Source: Lachnospiraceae bacterium
Lineage (GTDB): Bacteria; Bacillota; Clostridia; Lachnospirales; Lachnospiraceae
NCBI GenBank assembly: GCA_910576385.1
Contig: CAJTIR010000016.1
Span: 24,310 to 88,309 of the forward strand
Length of the DNA stretch: 64,000 nt
Direction of reading: 5' to 3'
A model generated the notes under the pieces. It worked only from the letters and a program-made list of their open reading frames with translations, did not search any database and had not been told where the DNA came from. Shown piece after piece: positions 35,944 to 45,281 of this stretch. The position numbers and the translations under genes were made by a program. Each line of letters starts with the position of its first letter. Within the stretch, counting starts at the first letter, position 1.

Positions 35944-37815
35944 ATGGTATTGGATAAGATAAAGGAACCCAATGATATTAAGAAACTGAGAGAATCGGAG
36001 CTTCCAGTATTGGCAGGGGAGATTCGAGAATTTTTGATTCAAAAAATATCAGAAAACGGCGGACATCTGGCTTCTAATCTGGGGACAGTTGAACTTACAA
36101 TAGCAATGCATTTAGCATTTGAACTGCCGAAGGATAAGATTGTCTGGGATGTGGGGCATCAATCTTATACCCATAAGTTGTTGACAGGACGGCGGGATGG
36201 ATTTGACCAACTGCGCAAATATGGCGGAATGAGTGGTTTTCCTAAGCGTAAGGAAAGCCCCTGTGATAGTTTTGACACAGGCCACAGTTCTACCTCCATT
36301 TCGGCAGGGCTTGGTTATGCGGAAGCCAGGGAAATTACCGGAGAAGATTACAAAGTGATCTCGGTGATTGGAGATGGCGCCATGACTGGAGGGATGGCAT
36401 ATGAGGCTCTCAATAATGCCTCTCGGCTCAACACAAATTTTATTATTGTATTGAATGACAATGATATGTCTATCTCTGAAAATGTTGGCGGGTTATCCAG
36501 ACATTTAGGGAATTTAAGAACGGCTGATGCATATCAGGGTCTTAAGATTGGGGTGACAAACTCTCTGATTAAAATACCAGTCTATGGAGAGCGCATGGTG
36601 GCACGCATTCGCAGAACCAAGAGCGGAATTAAGCAACTTTTCATTCCAGGAATGATATTTGAAAATATGGGGATTACCTATTTAGGGCCTGTTGATGGTC
36701 ATAATATAGGTGAACTGCTGCGCGTGTTTCGAGAGGCTTCCAAAGTAAATGGTGCTGTGGTGGTTCATGTAATTACCAAGAAAGGCAAGGGTTATCTTCC
36801 GGCAGAACGTCATCCGGCAAGATTTCATGGAGCGGAGCCTTTTGAGGTGGAGACTGGATTGCCAGTGAAACCAAGGACTGTGGCAAATTATACAGATATT
36901 TTTTCTACGGTAATGCGTAAGCTTGGGGAACGGGACCAGGAAGTGGTGGCAATTACTGCTGCCATGAAGGATGGTACAGGCTTAAAACGGTTTCACAATA
37001 TGTTTCCTGAACGTTTTTTTGATGTGGGAATTGCAGAGGAACATGCAGTCACATTTGCGGCGGGCTTGGCAGCGGCAGGATTAAAGCCTGTGGTTGCAGT
37101 ATATTCTTCTTTCTTGCAGCGTGCCTATGATCAAATTCTTCATGATGTCTGTATTCAGGATCTTCCAGTGGTGTTTGCTGTTGACCGTGCTGGGCTTGTG
37201 GGAAATGATGGTGAGACACATCAAGGAATTTTTGATCTTTCTTATCTATCTTCTATTCCGAATATGAGTATTCTGGCTCCAAAAAATAAATGGGAATTAT
37301 CCGATATGATTAAGTTTGCCATTAATTTTGAACATCCAATCGCAGTGCGTTATCCGAGAGGGGAGGCATATGCGGGGTTAAAAGAATATCGGGAGAAGAT
37401 TATTTATGGGAAAAGTGAGATTCTCTTTCAAGAAGAAGGGATTGCGTTGCTGGCAGTGGGAAGTATGGTAAAAACGGCAGAGCAGGTGCGTATATTGTTG
37501 AAGTCTATGGGATATTTTTGCACATTGATAAACGTTCGTTTTGTAAAACCTTTGGACACAGAACTGCTTGACCAGCTTGCCAAAAATCATACGCTTTTAG
37601 TGACCATTGAGGAAAATGTGGAAAGCGGCGGTTTTGGAGAACATGTGGTCAGTTATTTTAGTGAAAAACAAACGGCACAGTTACCAAAGGTGATTAAGAT
37701 TGCGATCAATGATTTATATGTGGAGCATGGAAATGTAGAAATCTTAAAGAAAGAACTTGGTTTGGATGTGGAATCTGTTTTAAAGCGGATTGTCGCAGGT
37801 TATATACATGAATAG
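35944..37815 (+). CDS. dxs: 1-deoxy-D-xylulose-5-phosphate synthase
   Basis: 623 residues. Thiamine-diphosphate enzyme joining pyruvate and glyceraldehyde-3-phosphate as the entry step of the MEP isoprenoid pathway. Visible motifs: DVGHQSYTHKLLTGR, FDTGHSSTSISAGLG, the TPP motif GDGAMTGGMAYEALNNA, GIAEEHAVTFAAGLA, and DRAGLVGNDGETHQG. It is full length. It fits the conserved ispA-dxs-tlyA order. Confidence 0.97.
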   Translation: MVLDKIKEPNDIKKLRESELPVLAGEIREFLIQKISENGGHLASNLGTVELTIAMHLAFELPKDKIVWDVGHQSYTHKLLTGRRDGFDQLRKYGGMSGFPKRKESPCDSFDTGHSSTSISAGLGYAEAREITGEDYKVISVIGDGAMTGGMAYEALNNASRLNTNFIIVLNDNDMSISENVGGLSRHLGNLRTADAYQGLKIGVTNSLIKIPVYGERMVARIRRTKSGIKQLFIPGMIFENMGITYLGPVDGHNIGELLRVFREASKVNGAVVVHVITKKGKGYLPAERHPARFHGAEPFEVETGLPVKPRTVANYTDIFSTVMRKLGERDQEVVAITAAMKDGTGLKRFHNMFPERFFDVGIAEEHAVTFAAGLAAAGLKPVVAVYSSFLQRAYDQILHDVCIQDLPVVFAVDRAGLVGNDGETHQGIFDLSYLSSIPNMSILAPKNKWELSDMIKFAINFEHPIAVRYPRGEAYAGLKEYREKIIYGKSEILFQEEGIALLAVGSMVKTAEQVRILLKSMGYFCTLINVRFVKPLDTELLDQLAKNHTLLVTIEENVESGGFGEHVVSYFSEKQTAQLPKVIKIAINDLYVEHGNVEILKKELGLDVESVLKRIVAGYIHE

Positions 37816-37827
37816 AAAGGTTGTAGC

Positions 37828-38625
37828 ATGAAGGAACGTTTGGATGTATTGTTAGTGCAGCGAGGTCTTGTCCCTTCCAGAGAGAAGGCAAAGGCATTGA
37901 TTATGGAAGGAAATGTATTTGTGGACGGGCAGCGGGAGGATAAGGCGGGTACTGCGTTTGACCAGGCAGTTGAGATTGAAGTGCGTGGAAATACTTTAAA
38001 ATATGTGAGTCGTGGCGGGCTGAAACTAGAAAAAGCAATGCAAAATTTTGCAATCAGTCTGGAAGATAAAATTTGTATGGATATCGGAGCCTCTACCGGT
38101 GGATTTACAGATTGTATGCTGCAAAATGGTGCGCAGAAAGTTTATGCTGTAGATGTGGGGTATGGACAGTTTGCCTGGAAACTGCGCCAGGATGAACGAG
38201 TAATATGTATGGAAAAGACAAATATCCGTTATGTTACACCAGAGGATATCGCCGATGTGTTGGATTTTGCATCTGTGGATGTCTCTTTTATTTCGCTGAC
38301 TAAGGTACTTCCAGCAGCCAGAGAGCTGCTCTCAGAACAGGGGGAAATGGTATGTTTGATTAAACCCCAGTTTGAGGCTGGTCGGGAAAAGGTCGGAAAA
38401 AAAGGTGTTGTTCGGGAGGCAAAAGTGCATCATGAGGTTGTCGCGAAGATTTTTTCATTTGCGCAGGAGATTGGATTTGGTGTTATGGCAATAGATTTTT
38501 CTCCGATTAAAGGGCCAGAAGGAAATATTGAATATTTGGTATATATAAAGAAGGGTGAAGAGAGCTTGATCGAACTGACAGAGGTACAAAGTGTGGTAGA
38601 TAAGGCACATGAGACGCTGACATAG
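37828..38625 (+). CDS. tlyA: TlyA-type rRNA (cytidine-2'-O) methyltransferase
   Basis: 265 residues. N-terminal S4 RNA-binding domain (RLDVLLVQRGLVPSREKAKA, 3-22, on to about 62), then an FtsJ-like methyltransferase with the SAM motif DIGASTGGFTD (about 86-96) and VSFISLTKVLP. TlyA/YqxC proteins methylate 16S and 23S rRNA and have been called haemolysins in old annotations. Start ATG after AAAGG. Confidence 0.93.
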   Translation: MKERLDVLLVQRGLVPSREKAKALIMEGNVFVDGQREDKAGTAFDQAVEIEVRGNTLKYVSRGGLKLEKAMQNFAISLEDKICMDIGASTGGFTDCMLQNGAQKVYAVDVGYGQFAWKLRQDERVICMEKTNIRYVTPEDIADVLDFASVDVSFISLTKVLPAARELLSEQGEMVCLIKPQFEAGREKVGKKGVVREAKVHHEVVAKIFSFAQEIGFGVMAIDFSPIKGPEGNIEYLVYIKKGEESLIELTEVQSVVDKAHETLT

Positions 38626-38644
38626 CAGGAGAGGACAGTAGGAA

Positions 38645-39505
38645 ATGGAACATTTTTATATCATTGCAAATCCTAAGCGGGATCAGGAACTGAGACTTAC
38701 AAAAGAACTCTGTCAATTTATTCTGAAGCATGGCAAGAGCTGTGGCTATCAGGCCAATCAGGAACCAGAAGGAATATCGTTCGATAAGGATCAGATCCCA
38801 AAGGAGACAGAGTGTATTCTGGTGGTAGGCGGAGATGGCACTTTGCTGCGGGCGGCAAGGAACATGGCAGATCGGAGTATTCCATTGATTGGTATCAATA
38901 CCGGACATGTCGGTTATCTCTGTGAATTGGAGGCAGAGACTGCTATGCAAGGGATAAGCAGACTTTTGTCGGAGGATGACTATACAGTGGAGCGCAGAAT
39001 GCTTTTGTCTGGCTGCTGTGTCTGTGAGCAAGGTATAAAAGAGGAGAGAATGGCATTAAATGATATCGTCATCCATCGTTCTAGAGCCTTACAGGTGGTA
39101 GATCTGGTTATTTCCGTAAATGGTCAATATTTGAATACTTACAGCGCTGATGGGATCATTATTGCAACTCCCACAGGTTCCACAGCCTACAGCATGTCGG
39201 CAGGAGGGCCTATTATTGATCCCAATGTAGAGCTGCTTATGATGACGCCAATTTGTCCCCATACACTTAATGCTAAGAGTATTATACTAGGTGCAGAGGA
39301 TGAGATTACCATAGAGGTGGAAACCAGAAACACCAGCCAGGAAGAACAGGTGACAGTTAGTTTTGACGGGGAGTATGTAGGTGTGCTGACTGCGGGAGAA
39401 CAGTTGAAGGTGAAAAAAGCGCAGGGGTATACCAGGATTTTAAAGTTGAGCCGTCTGAGTTTTTTGGAGAGGCTTAGGAAAAAACTGCAGGGGAGCAGTT
39501 GGTAA
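38645..39505 (+). CDS. nadK: NAD kinase
   Basis: 286 residues. The GGDGTLLRAAR motif (62-72) holds the catalytic Asp64, followed by GINTGHVGYLCE and TPTGSTAYSMSAGGPI, the second conserved block. It makes NADP from NAD. It lies between tlyA and argR as in many Clostridia. Confidence 0.96.
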   Translation: MEHFYIIANPKRDQELRLTKELCQFILKHGKSCGYQANQEPEGISFDKDQIPKETECILVVGGDGTLLRAARNMADRSIPLIGINTGHVGYLCELEAETAMQGISRLLSEDDYTVERRMLLSGCCVCEQGIKEERMALNDIVIHRSRALQVVDLVISVNGQYLNTYSADGIIIATPTGSTAYSMSAGGPIIDPNVELLMMTPICPHTLNAKSIILGAEDEITIEVETRNTSQEEQVTVSFDGEYVGVLTAGEQLKVKKAQGYTRILKLSRLSFLERLRKKLQGSSW

Positions 39506-39524
39506 GGGTGTGCAGGAGGTAGAA

Positions 39525-39980
39525 ATGAAGTCAAAGCGTCATACGAAAATTTTGGAGATTATTGCAAAGTATAATATTGAGACACAAGAAGAGCTGTCAG
39601 ACCATCTGGAAAGAGAGGGATTCCATGTGACACAAGCCACTGTTTCCAGAGATATCCGAGAATTGAAGCTGACCAAAGTGGCGGTATCTGCCGGACGGCA
39701 GAAATACGTGGCACTCAACGAAACACATGCAGATATGAGTAAGAAATTTATCCGAGTATTTCAGGATGGATTTGTGTCTATGGATATGGCACAGAATATT
39801 CTGGTAATCAAAACGGTGGCAGGCATGGCGATGGCGGTTGCAGCAGCTTTAGATGCTATGGAATACCATGAAATTGTAGGAAGTATCGCTGGGGATGATA
39901 CCATTATGTGTGCAGTGCGCACTGTGGAAGATACAGAAACTTTGATGGAGCGTCTGCGCAAGATTGTGGAGGCTGAGTGA
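39525..39980 (+). CDS. argR: Arginine repressor ArgR/AhrC
   Basis: 151 residues from the ATG at 39525 (GGAGG at 39515-39519). N-terminal winged helix with QATVSRDIRELKLTKV (about 40-55) and C-terminal oligomerisation and arginine-binding domain ending in GSIAGDDTIMCAVRT. In Firmicutes it stands before recN; here three genes or fragments have come between. Confidence 0.95.
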   Translation: MKSKRHTKILEIIAKYNIETQEELSDHLEREGFHVTQATVSRDIRELKLTKVAVSAGRQKYVALNETHADMSKKFIRVFQDGFVSMDMAQNILVIKTVAGMAMAVAAALDAMEYHEIVGSIAGDDTIMCAVRTVEDTETLMERLRKIVEAE

Positions 39981-40008
39981 ATGATTTTGGATCGGGAGGA
40001 TATGTTTA

Positions 40009-40398
40009 TTGAAAAAGATAACAATATTATTATTTTTACTTATATGTATGTTAGGATTGTTGGGATGTACTCCAAACAAAGGAGAACCCTATGTAGTAAA
40101 TACATATGAAGAGACATCTGCTGATTTGGTGGAGGAATATACAGAAAACTCAAAAATAATTACAATGGTTACATATTATGAGATGAGTGACAGTACCTGG
40201 AAAACAGACAGTCATACTTATCAATATAAATTGGAACTGACAGGGAGAATGCATGCGGCTGCCAAGGACAGTACATATATCATTCTGAGCAATACAGATG
40301 ATATTACATTTGATCAGGCATGGAAAGCAAGCGGACTAAGCAGCAATCTGGATGATTATTTTAAGGAAGAGGATGCTGTTATTGTGGGGATTGGGTGA
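40009..40398 (+). CDS. Small lipoprotein of unknown function
   Basis: 129 residues from TTG at 40009, eight bases after GGGAGGA; a nearby ATG at 40002 is in another frame. The signal ends LLGC with lipidated C20. The rest is a small polar domain (VEEYTENSKIITMVTYYEMS, then ILSNTDDITFDQAWKASGL) without a recognised family. It is part of the insertion between argR and recN. Confidence 0.7.
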   Translation: MKKITILLFLLICMLGLLGCTPNKGEPYVVNTYEETSADLVEEYTENSKIITMVTYYEMSDSTWKTDSHTYQYKLELTGRMHAAAKDSTYIILSNTDDITFDQAWKASGLSSNLDDYFKEEDAVIVGIG

Positions 40399-40456
40399 TT
40401 ATACTAAGCAACAGATATGAGTATAACTTTTATCAACAGCGAAAGGAAAGAGCTGT

Positions 40457-41704
40457 ATGAATCATTATATTACAGAAATTAAGATCGAAGAATTGAGACA
40501 TTTGTCGAATATTAGTATTTGCTTAAAGGAAGATCAGAGGACAAATCTGCTCTTAACTGGGAAAAATGGCTCAGGAAAAACTACAGTTTTAAATGCCTTA
40601 AAAAAGTATTTGTCTGTGATACCTAATGGGAAAATGGGAGAATTGGAAGACAAGTGGCCAAGATGGATGGCAGAGAAAGAAAGAGAAATCGAAACAGCAA
40701 AGAGTGAGAATGAGAAATTTGATGCGCAAAAAATGTATAAAGTGTATTATAACAGTATAAAGAAATACAGAGATGGACTTTTAGTAGCGTTTAACCAAAA
40801 AGATGGACTGGAAAGTTCGTTTCAAAATGGCCAATTTATCTTAGCCTACTATGGCGCGGAACGAAAAACTGATCTGATCATACAGAATGGTGTGGAGGAT
40901 GTTGTCTTAGATCGCAGCTATTCTTTGGATTCGAATCCTGGCACAGTGCTATTAAAATATTTAGTGCATTTAAAAACACAGCAGGCCTATGCGAGAAATG
41001 AGCATGATATGGCAGCCGTGGAGCTGCTTGAGCAGTGGTTTGCGCGCTTTGAGGAAGCATTAAAGGTTTTACTGGATAATGAAAGCATTGTCTTAAGGTA
41101 TGATTATAAAAATTATAATTTTCAAATTATTGAGGATGGCAGGAATGCATTTGGGTTTGATCAGCTCTCCGATGGCTATTCTGCTGTGATACAGATTGTG
41201 GCGGATTTGATTTTGAGGATGGAACAAAATTGGTTAAAGACGGGGATTTTAAGTTCTTATGATGCAGAAGGAATTGTCCTGATTGACGAATTGGAGACAC
41301 ATCTGCATATTAGTCTGCAAAAAAATATTCTGCCCTTTTTGACAAAATTTTTCCCAAACATACAGTTTATTGTGTCAACACATTCTCCCTATATTTTAAA
41401 TTCCATAGAAAATTGTGTGATTTATGATTTAGAAAAGAAAATCCGTATGGAAAATATGTCTGGATATTCTGCAGAAGGTATTGTTGAAGGTTATTTTGAG
41501 CAGGAATCTTACTCAGATACACTTTTGCGCAAAATAAAACAATATGAAAAGTTAGTGAAGATAGATCATCCAACCGAAGAGCAACGGGCAGAGAGAGCTG
41601 CTTTAAATATGGAACTAAAACAATTGTCAGGAGATTTGTCAAGAGAGGCCAAAAGTGCCTTTGAAGAGATTGAGGATAGAAGGAAACATAATGATAAGGG
41701 TTAG
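40457..41704 (+). CDS. PtuA-like AAA/SMC-type ATPase
   Basis: 415 residues. Walker A GKNGSGKT (35-42), an ABC-signature-like LSDGYSA (237-243), Walker B with IDELETHLH (276-284), and a following STHSPYIL (307-314) as in OLD/RecF-like AAA_21 ATPases. DELETHLHISLQ is typical of ATPases of Septu (PtuA) and retron ATPase-HNH modules. The next gene, overlapping by 14 bases, begins like a PtuB-type HNH nuclease but is cut short. No reverse transcriptase is nearby, so a Septu-like defence relic is favoured over a retron. Confidence 0.75.
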   Translation: MNHYITEIKIEELRHLSNISICLKEDQRTNLLLTGKNGSGKTTVLNALKKYLSVIPNGKMGELEDKWPRWMAEKEREIETAKSENEKFDAQKMYKVYYNSIKKYRDGLLVAFNQKDGLESSFQNGQFILAYYGAERKTDLIIQNGVEDVVLDRSYSLDSNPGTVLLKYLVHLKTQQAYARNEHDMAAVELLEQWFARFEEALKVLLDNESIVLRYDYKNYNFQIIEDGRNAFGFDQLSDGYSAVIQIVADLILRMEQNWLKTGILSSYDAEGIVLIDELETHLHISLQKNILPFLTKFFPNIQFIVSTHSPYILNSIENCVIYDLEKKIRMENMSGYSAEGIVEGYFEQESYSDTLLRKIKQYEKLVKIDHPTEEQRAERAALNMELKQLSGDLSREAKSAFEEIEDRRKHNDKG

Positions 41705-41837
41705 ACGTATTGACACACCAAAAGCAAGGGCAGCGGTTCGTGCCTTGGAAGTGGCAAAAGAAAACAATAGAAGTTATAACATTCCTGAAGTGAATGCTGC
41801 ACTCACAGAAATGTTTAAAGGAATTTGCCAATTTTGA
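41691..41837 (+). pseudogene. Truncated PtuB-like HNH nuclease
   Basis: 48 codons beginning MIRVRRIDTPKARAAVRALE and ending TEMFKGICQF-stop. In PtuB-like HNH proteins this position continues as GKCxFCE, the first zinc pair of the HNH domain. Here the second Cys codon is replaced by TGA; adding one base would give C-E in frame, so a single-base loss is likely. The catalytic HNH part is absent, because recN starts 23 bases on. It overlaps the ATPase gene as a normal partner would. Confidence 0.6.
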
Positions 41838-41860
41838 ATTGAGAGTAAAAGGAGAAGGAA

Positions 41861-43537
41861 ATGTTAGTAAGCCTGCATGTAAAAAACCTGGCGCTGATGG
41901 AGGAGGCCGAGGTGACATTTGGAGATGGATTGAATATTTTGTCGGGAGAGACAGGAGCTGGAAAATCTATCATTATTGGTTCCATCAATCTTGCCTTGGG
42001 AGAGAAGGTGCCAAAGGAAATGCTGCGCGAGCATGCGGAATATGCTTTGGTGGAACTAATTTTTAAAGTGGAAAATGAGGAGCAGCTGCAGCAACTAAAG
42101 GAGATGGATATTTATCCAGAAGATAATGAAGTCATTATGTCGCGCAGAATTACTACAAGCAGGAGTGTGGGAAAGATTAATTCAGAAACGGTGCCGGCTT
42201 CCTGTATGAAACGTGTGGCTTCTCTTCTGATTGATATTCACGGACAGCATGAGCATCAATCATTGCTTCATAAAAAAAAGCATTTGGAGATATTGGACGA
42301 ATATGCCAAGGACAAGCTCAGCGGAAAGAAAAAAACTTTAAAAAAATGTTATCAGGAATATCAAGCTTTGCAGCAAGAATATGCGCAGGCTCTGCAAGAT
42401 GGGGAGGGCAGGGAACGGGAGCTTTCCTTCTTAGAATTTGAGATTCAGGAGATTGAAGAGGCACAATTGGTATCTGGTGAGGATGAAGAGCTTGAGATTT
42501 CTTATCGTAAAATGGCAAACAGCCGCAGAATTATGGAAGCGATAGGCTCTGCTTATGAGATGACAGGTGGGGATGGCAGCGCTACAGAACAGATTGGGCG
42601 GGCGCTTCGGGAAATGCAGTCAGTTACAGATTATGATCCGCAATTGCAAGTTTTGAGCGAGCAATTAGAAGAAGTTGATAATCTGTTGAATGATTTCAAT
42701 CGAGAATTGTCAGATTATATGTCAGACAGTGAATTTGAGGAAGATACATTTTATGAGACTGAAAAAAGATTGGATTTGATCAATCATTTAAAGGATAAAT
42801 TTGGCGGCAGTATCGAAGCAGTTTTACAGGCCAAGGAAGAAAAAGAAATCCGTTGTCAGCATCTTTTGGATTATGAAGAATATTTGCAGCAATTAAAACA
42901 GCGTATGGTGCAGACCGAGGCAGAATTACAGAAGATTTGCAGTGAAGTATCAGCGCTGCGGCAGAAAAGCGCCAAAAAACTGACCAAACAGGTGCAGAAA
43001 GCACTGGTTGACTTAAATTTTCTGGATGTAAATTTTACGATGGAATTTGCAGATACTGGAAAATATACTGCAAACGGCAGGGACGAAGCTGAATTTTTGA
43101 TTTCTACAAATCCAGGGGAACCATTAAAACCATTGAGCAAGGTGGCATCCGGCGGAGAAATGAGCCGTATTATGCTGGCAATTAAAACGATTTTGGCAGA
43201 GAGTGATCAGATTGAAACCTTGATTTTTGATGAGATTGATGCGGGAATCAGTGGCCGGACGGCGCAGATGGTGGCAGAAAAAATGAATGTCATTGGTAAA
43301 AATCACCAGGTAATCTGCATTACACATCTGCCTCAGATCGCGGCAATGGCAGACAATCATTTTTTAATCAGTAAAAATGTAGTAAATAATGCAACATTTT
43401 CTAATATTGTTTTGTTGGAGGAAAAAGAGAGCATTACAGAGCTTGCCCGTATGCTTGGCGGTGTAAAAATCACAGATACGGTACTGGAAAGTGCAAAAGA
43501 AATGAAGGAATTGGCAATTTCTGTAAAAAAGCAATAG
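41861..43537 (+). CDS. recN: DNA repair protein RecN
   Basis: 558 residues. SMC-like ATPase that organises double-strand break ends. Walker A GETGAGKS (29-36), long coiled coil (about 150-365), signature LSKVASGGEMSRIMLAI (about 426-442) and Walker B TLIFDEIDAGISGRTAQMV. GGAGAAGGAA precedes the ATG. Next in the conserved order is spoIVB. Confidence 0.97.
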   Translation: MLVSLHVKNLALMEEAEVTFGDGLNILSGETGAGKSIIIGSINLALGEKVPKEMLREHAEYALVELIFKVENEEQLQQLKEMDIYPEDNEVIMSRRITTSRSVGKINSETVPASCMKRVASLLIDIHGQHEHQSLLHKKKHLEILDEYAKDKLSGKKKTLKKCYQEYQALQQEYAQALQDGEGRERELSFLEFEIQEIEEAQLVSGEDEELEISYRKMANSRRIMEAIGSAYEMTGGDGSATEQIGRALREMQSVTDYDPQLQVLSEQLEEVDNLLNDFNRELSDYMSDSEFEEDTFYETEKRLDLINHLKDKFGGSIEAVLQAKEEKEIRCQHLLDYEEYLQQLKQRMVQTEAELQKICSEVSALRQKSAKKLTKQVQKALVDLNFLDVNFTMEFADTGKYTANGRDEAEFLISTNPGEPLKPLSKVASGGEMSRIMLAIKTILAESDQIETLIFDEIDAGISGRTAQMVAEKMNVIGKNHQVICITHLPQIAAMADNHFLISKNVVNNATFSNIVLLEEKESITELARMLGGVKITDTVLESAKEMKELAISVKKQ

Positions 43538-43903
43538 GTTAAAATATTTTAGGTATCAAGATATTTATTACATCGGTGATCAAATTTAGCTAGATTTGAC
43601 TGCTGGAGTAATACACAAAAAAAGACTATGTTCGAGACAATTTTCAGTAAAAAAATCCCAGAGTGAAAATATTAGAATTTCATATACTAACAAAGGATTT
43701 CGCTAACGAAATTCTGGTTTATATAATTAGGAGAATGTAAAAAAACATCCTAATTATATAGACAAAATAAGAAGTGCAGCTTGCGGAGAGAAAATACTGC
43801 TTTGCAGTCCGCTCGTATACAGAAAATTCCCGAATGAGGGATTTGCCGCAGGCTGAGAATTCTGCAATGCAGGATTCTTTCTTGTTGAGAGGTGTGTGGA
43901 AAA
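43538..43903. other. recN-spoIVB intergenic region with hairpins
   Basis: About 365 bases without a gene. It contains TTTCG-CTAA-CGAAA (about 43698-43711) and a perfect 13-bp hairpin TATATAATTAGGA (43720-43732)/TCCTAATTATATA (43748-43760) without a T-run. Smaller GC hairpins lie at 43780-43880. A forespore-type spoIVB promoter would be expected here but I cannot place it. Confidence 0.5.
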
Positions 43904-45190
43904 TTGAGAGAACATAGCAAAAAAATAAATCATTTTCAGAAATGGATGATTCGATTCAGTTTGACAGCAGGATTCTGCTGGATTATATTTTTCTCATATT
44001 ATGCGGTTGTGGAATCCATTCCAGACACGATTCGTCTGGAGAAGGGAGAGACCGGTAATTTTGATTTTGATCTGCCGATTACTGGCGAACTGAAACAAGA
44101 GGGGATAGAAGTATTTGGAAATCAGTCCCCATCAGTGGACAGTGAAAAAATTAAACTGGATCTAAATCAAAGCTTCTCTTTAAAATCCCAGCAACAGGGC
44201 AATTATGTAATGTCATGTAAGTTGTTTGGTTTGTTTCAGATTAAAGATGTTTCCGTGGAGGTTATGGAAAAGGCGCAGGTAGTACCTTGCGGCGTTCCGG
44301 TTGGTATCTATGTAAAAACGGATGGAGTGTTGATTATTGGTACTGGGAACGTTGTAGGAAGCGATGGTATGAGTCATGAGCCGGCGGCAAATCTTGTAAA
44401 GAGTGGCGATTATGTAAAGACAGTCAATGAACAATTGGTAGAGAATAAAGAGGATTTGGTAGAAAAAATCAATCAATGTCAAGGTGAGCCAGTGATATTA
44501 GGAATTTTGCGGGAGGAAGAATACATCGATTTAAGAGTGGAACCAGTGAAAACAGATGAAGATGAATATAAGCTAGGAATCTGGGTGCGGGATGACTTGG
44601 CTGGAGTTGGAACCTTGACATTTTATGATGAACAGGGCAACTATGGGGCTTTGGGTCATCCAGTCAGCGATATGGACACCGGTATTAAAGTCAGCATGTC
44701 AGAGGGCAGTTTATATGAAGCGGAAATTGCTGGAATAACCAAAGGAGAAAAAGGAAATCCAGGAGAAATCTCGGGTGTAATCACTTACTTAGATCAGTAT
44801 CGCCTTGGTACTGTGGAGGAGAATACCAATAAAGGTATTTATGGTAAGTTAGAGAAACTTCCGGCAGAAAATGGGGAGCCTTCCTATTATCCAATTGGAT
44901 TAAAACAAACGATTGAAGAAGGTGAGGCAACCGTTATTTCCAGTGTCTCAGGAAAGAAAAGAGAATATACCATCAATATTACAAATATGGACTATAACAG
45001 CGAAAATAAAGGAATCTTATTTCAAGTGACAGATCCTGAATTGCTGGAATTGACTGGGGGAGTCATACAGGGGATGAGCGGAAGTCCGATCCTTCAAAAT
45101 GGAAAAGTAATTGGCGCTGTCACACATGTATTTGTACAGGACGCCACCAAAGGATATGGGATATTTATTGAAAATATGCTCAATCATTGA
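43904..45190 (+). CDS. spoIVB: SpoIVB peptidase
   Basis: 428 residues from the probable TTG at 43904, about nine bases after AGAGGTG; GTG at 43892 is an alternative that overlaps this site. SpoIVB is the forespore-secreted S55 serine protease that triggers sigma-K activation in sporulation. A membrane anchor (16-34), a PDZ domain (about 125-215) and the protease core with GHPVSD (H252) and GMSGSPIL (S392/S394) are visible. The last 38 codons, from M391, are the 129-bp sequence repeated at 57748-57876: an integrated element begins just after this gene, and the gene is intact because the element supplies this end. Confidence 0.95.
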   Translation: MREHSKKINHFQKWMIRFSLTAGFCWIIFFSYYAVVESIPDTIRLEKGETGNFDFDLPITGELKQEGIEVFGNQSPSVDSEKIKLDLNQSFSLKSQQQGNYVMSCKLFGLFQIKDVSVEVMEKAQVVPCGVPVGIYVKTDGVLIIGTGNVVGSDGMSHEPAANLVKSGDYVKTVNEQLVENKEDLVEKINQCQGEPVILGILREEEYIDLRVEPVKTDEDEYKLGIWVRDDLAGVGTLTFYDEQGNYGALGHPVSDMDTGIKVSMSEGSLYEAEIAGITKGEKGNPGEISGVITYLDQYRLGTVEENTNKGIYGKLEKLPAENGEPSYYPIGLKQTIEEGEATVISSVSGKKREYTINITNMDYNSENKGILFQVTDPELLELTGGVIQGMSGSPILQNGKVIGAVTHVFVQDATKGYGIFIENMLNH

Positions 45191-45202
45191 GCCAGGTAAA
45201 GA
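45074..45202 (+). repeat. Left 129-bp direct repeat (attL side), spoIVB 3' end
   Basis: Base-for-base identical to 57748-57876 over 129 bases, starting ATGAGCGGAAGTCC and ending GCCAGGTAAAGA. The flanks differ on both sides: CATACAGGGG against TGACACACTC before it, TAAAG against CAAAA after it. Confidence 0.95.
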
Positions 45203-45210
45203 TAAAGAGG

Positions 45211-45258
45211 GTGTCGCTTTAACGAATGAAAATTCGTGAAGCGGCAGCTTCCTTTTTG
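45211..45258 (+). terminator. Terminator after spoIVB supplied by the element
   Basis: GTCGCTTTAACGAAT pairs imperfectly with ATTCGTGAAGCGGC around a GAAA loop, followed by TTCCTTTTTGAC. The chromosomal copy at 57748 has a different terminator. Confidence 0.65.
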
Positions 45259-45281
45259 ACTTTTTTATGTCTATATTCACG

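Noticed and set aside
40399..40456. Retron ncRNA upstream of the PtuA-like ATPase
   Set aside because: The gap is 58 bases and no reverse transcriptase gene is nearby, so the retron type of ATPase-HNH module is not supported.
41835..41866. Selenocysteine read-through of the TGA in the HNH fragment
   Set aside because: Read-through gives only about ten basic residues before TAG, with no HNH sequence and no obvious SECIS hairpin.
43720..43760. recN terminator
   Set aside because: The 13-bp hairpin has no T-run on the plus strand and lies about 180 bases after recN, so termination is not supported.
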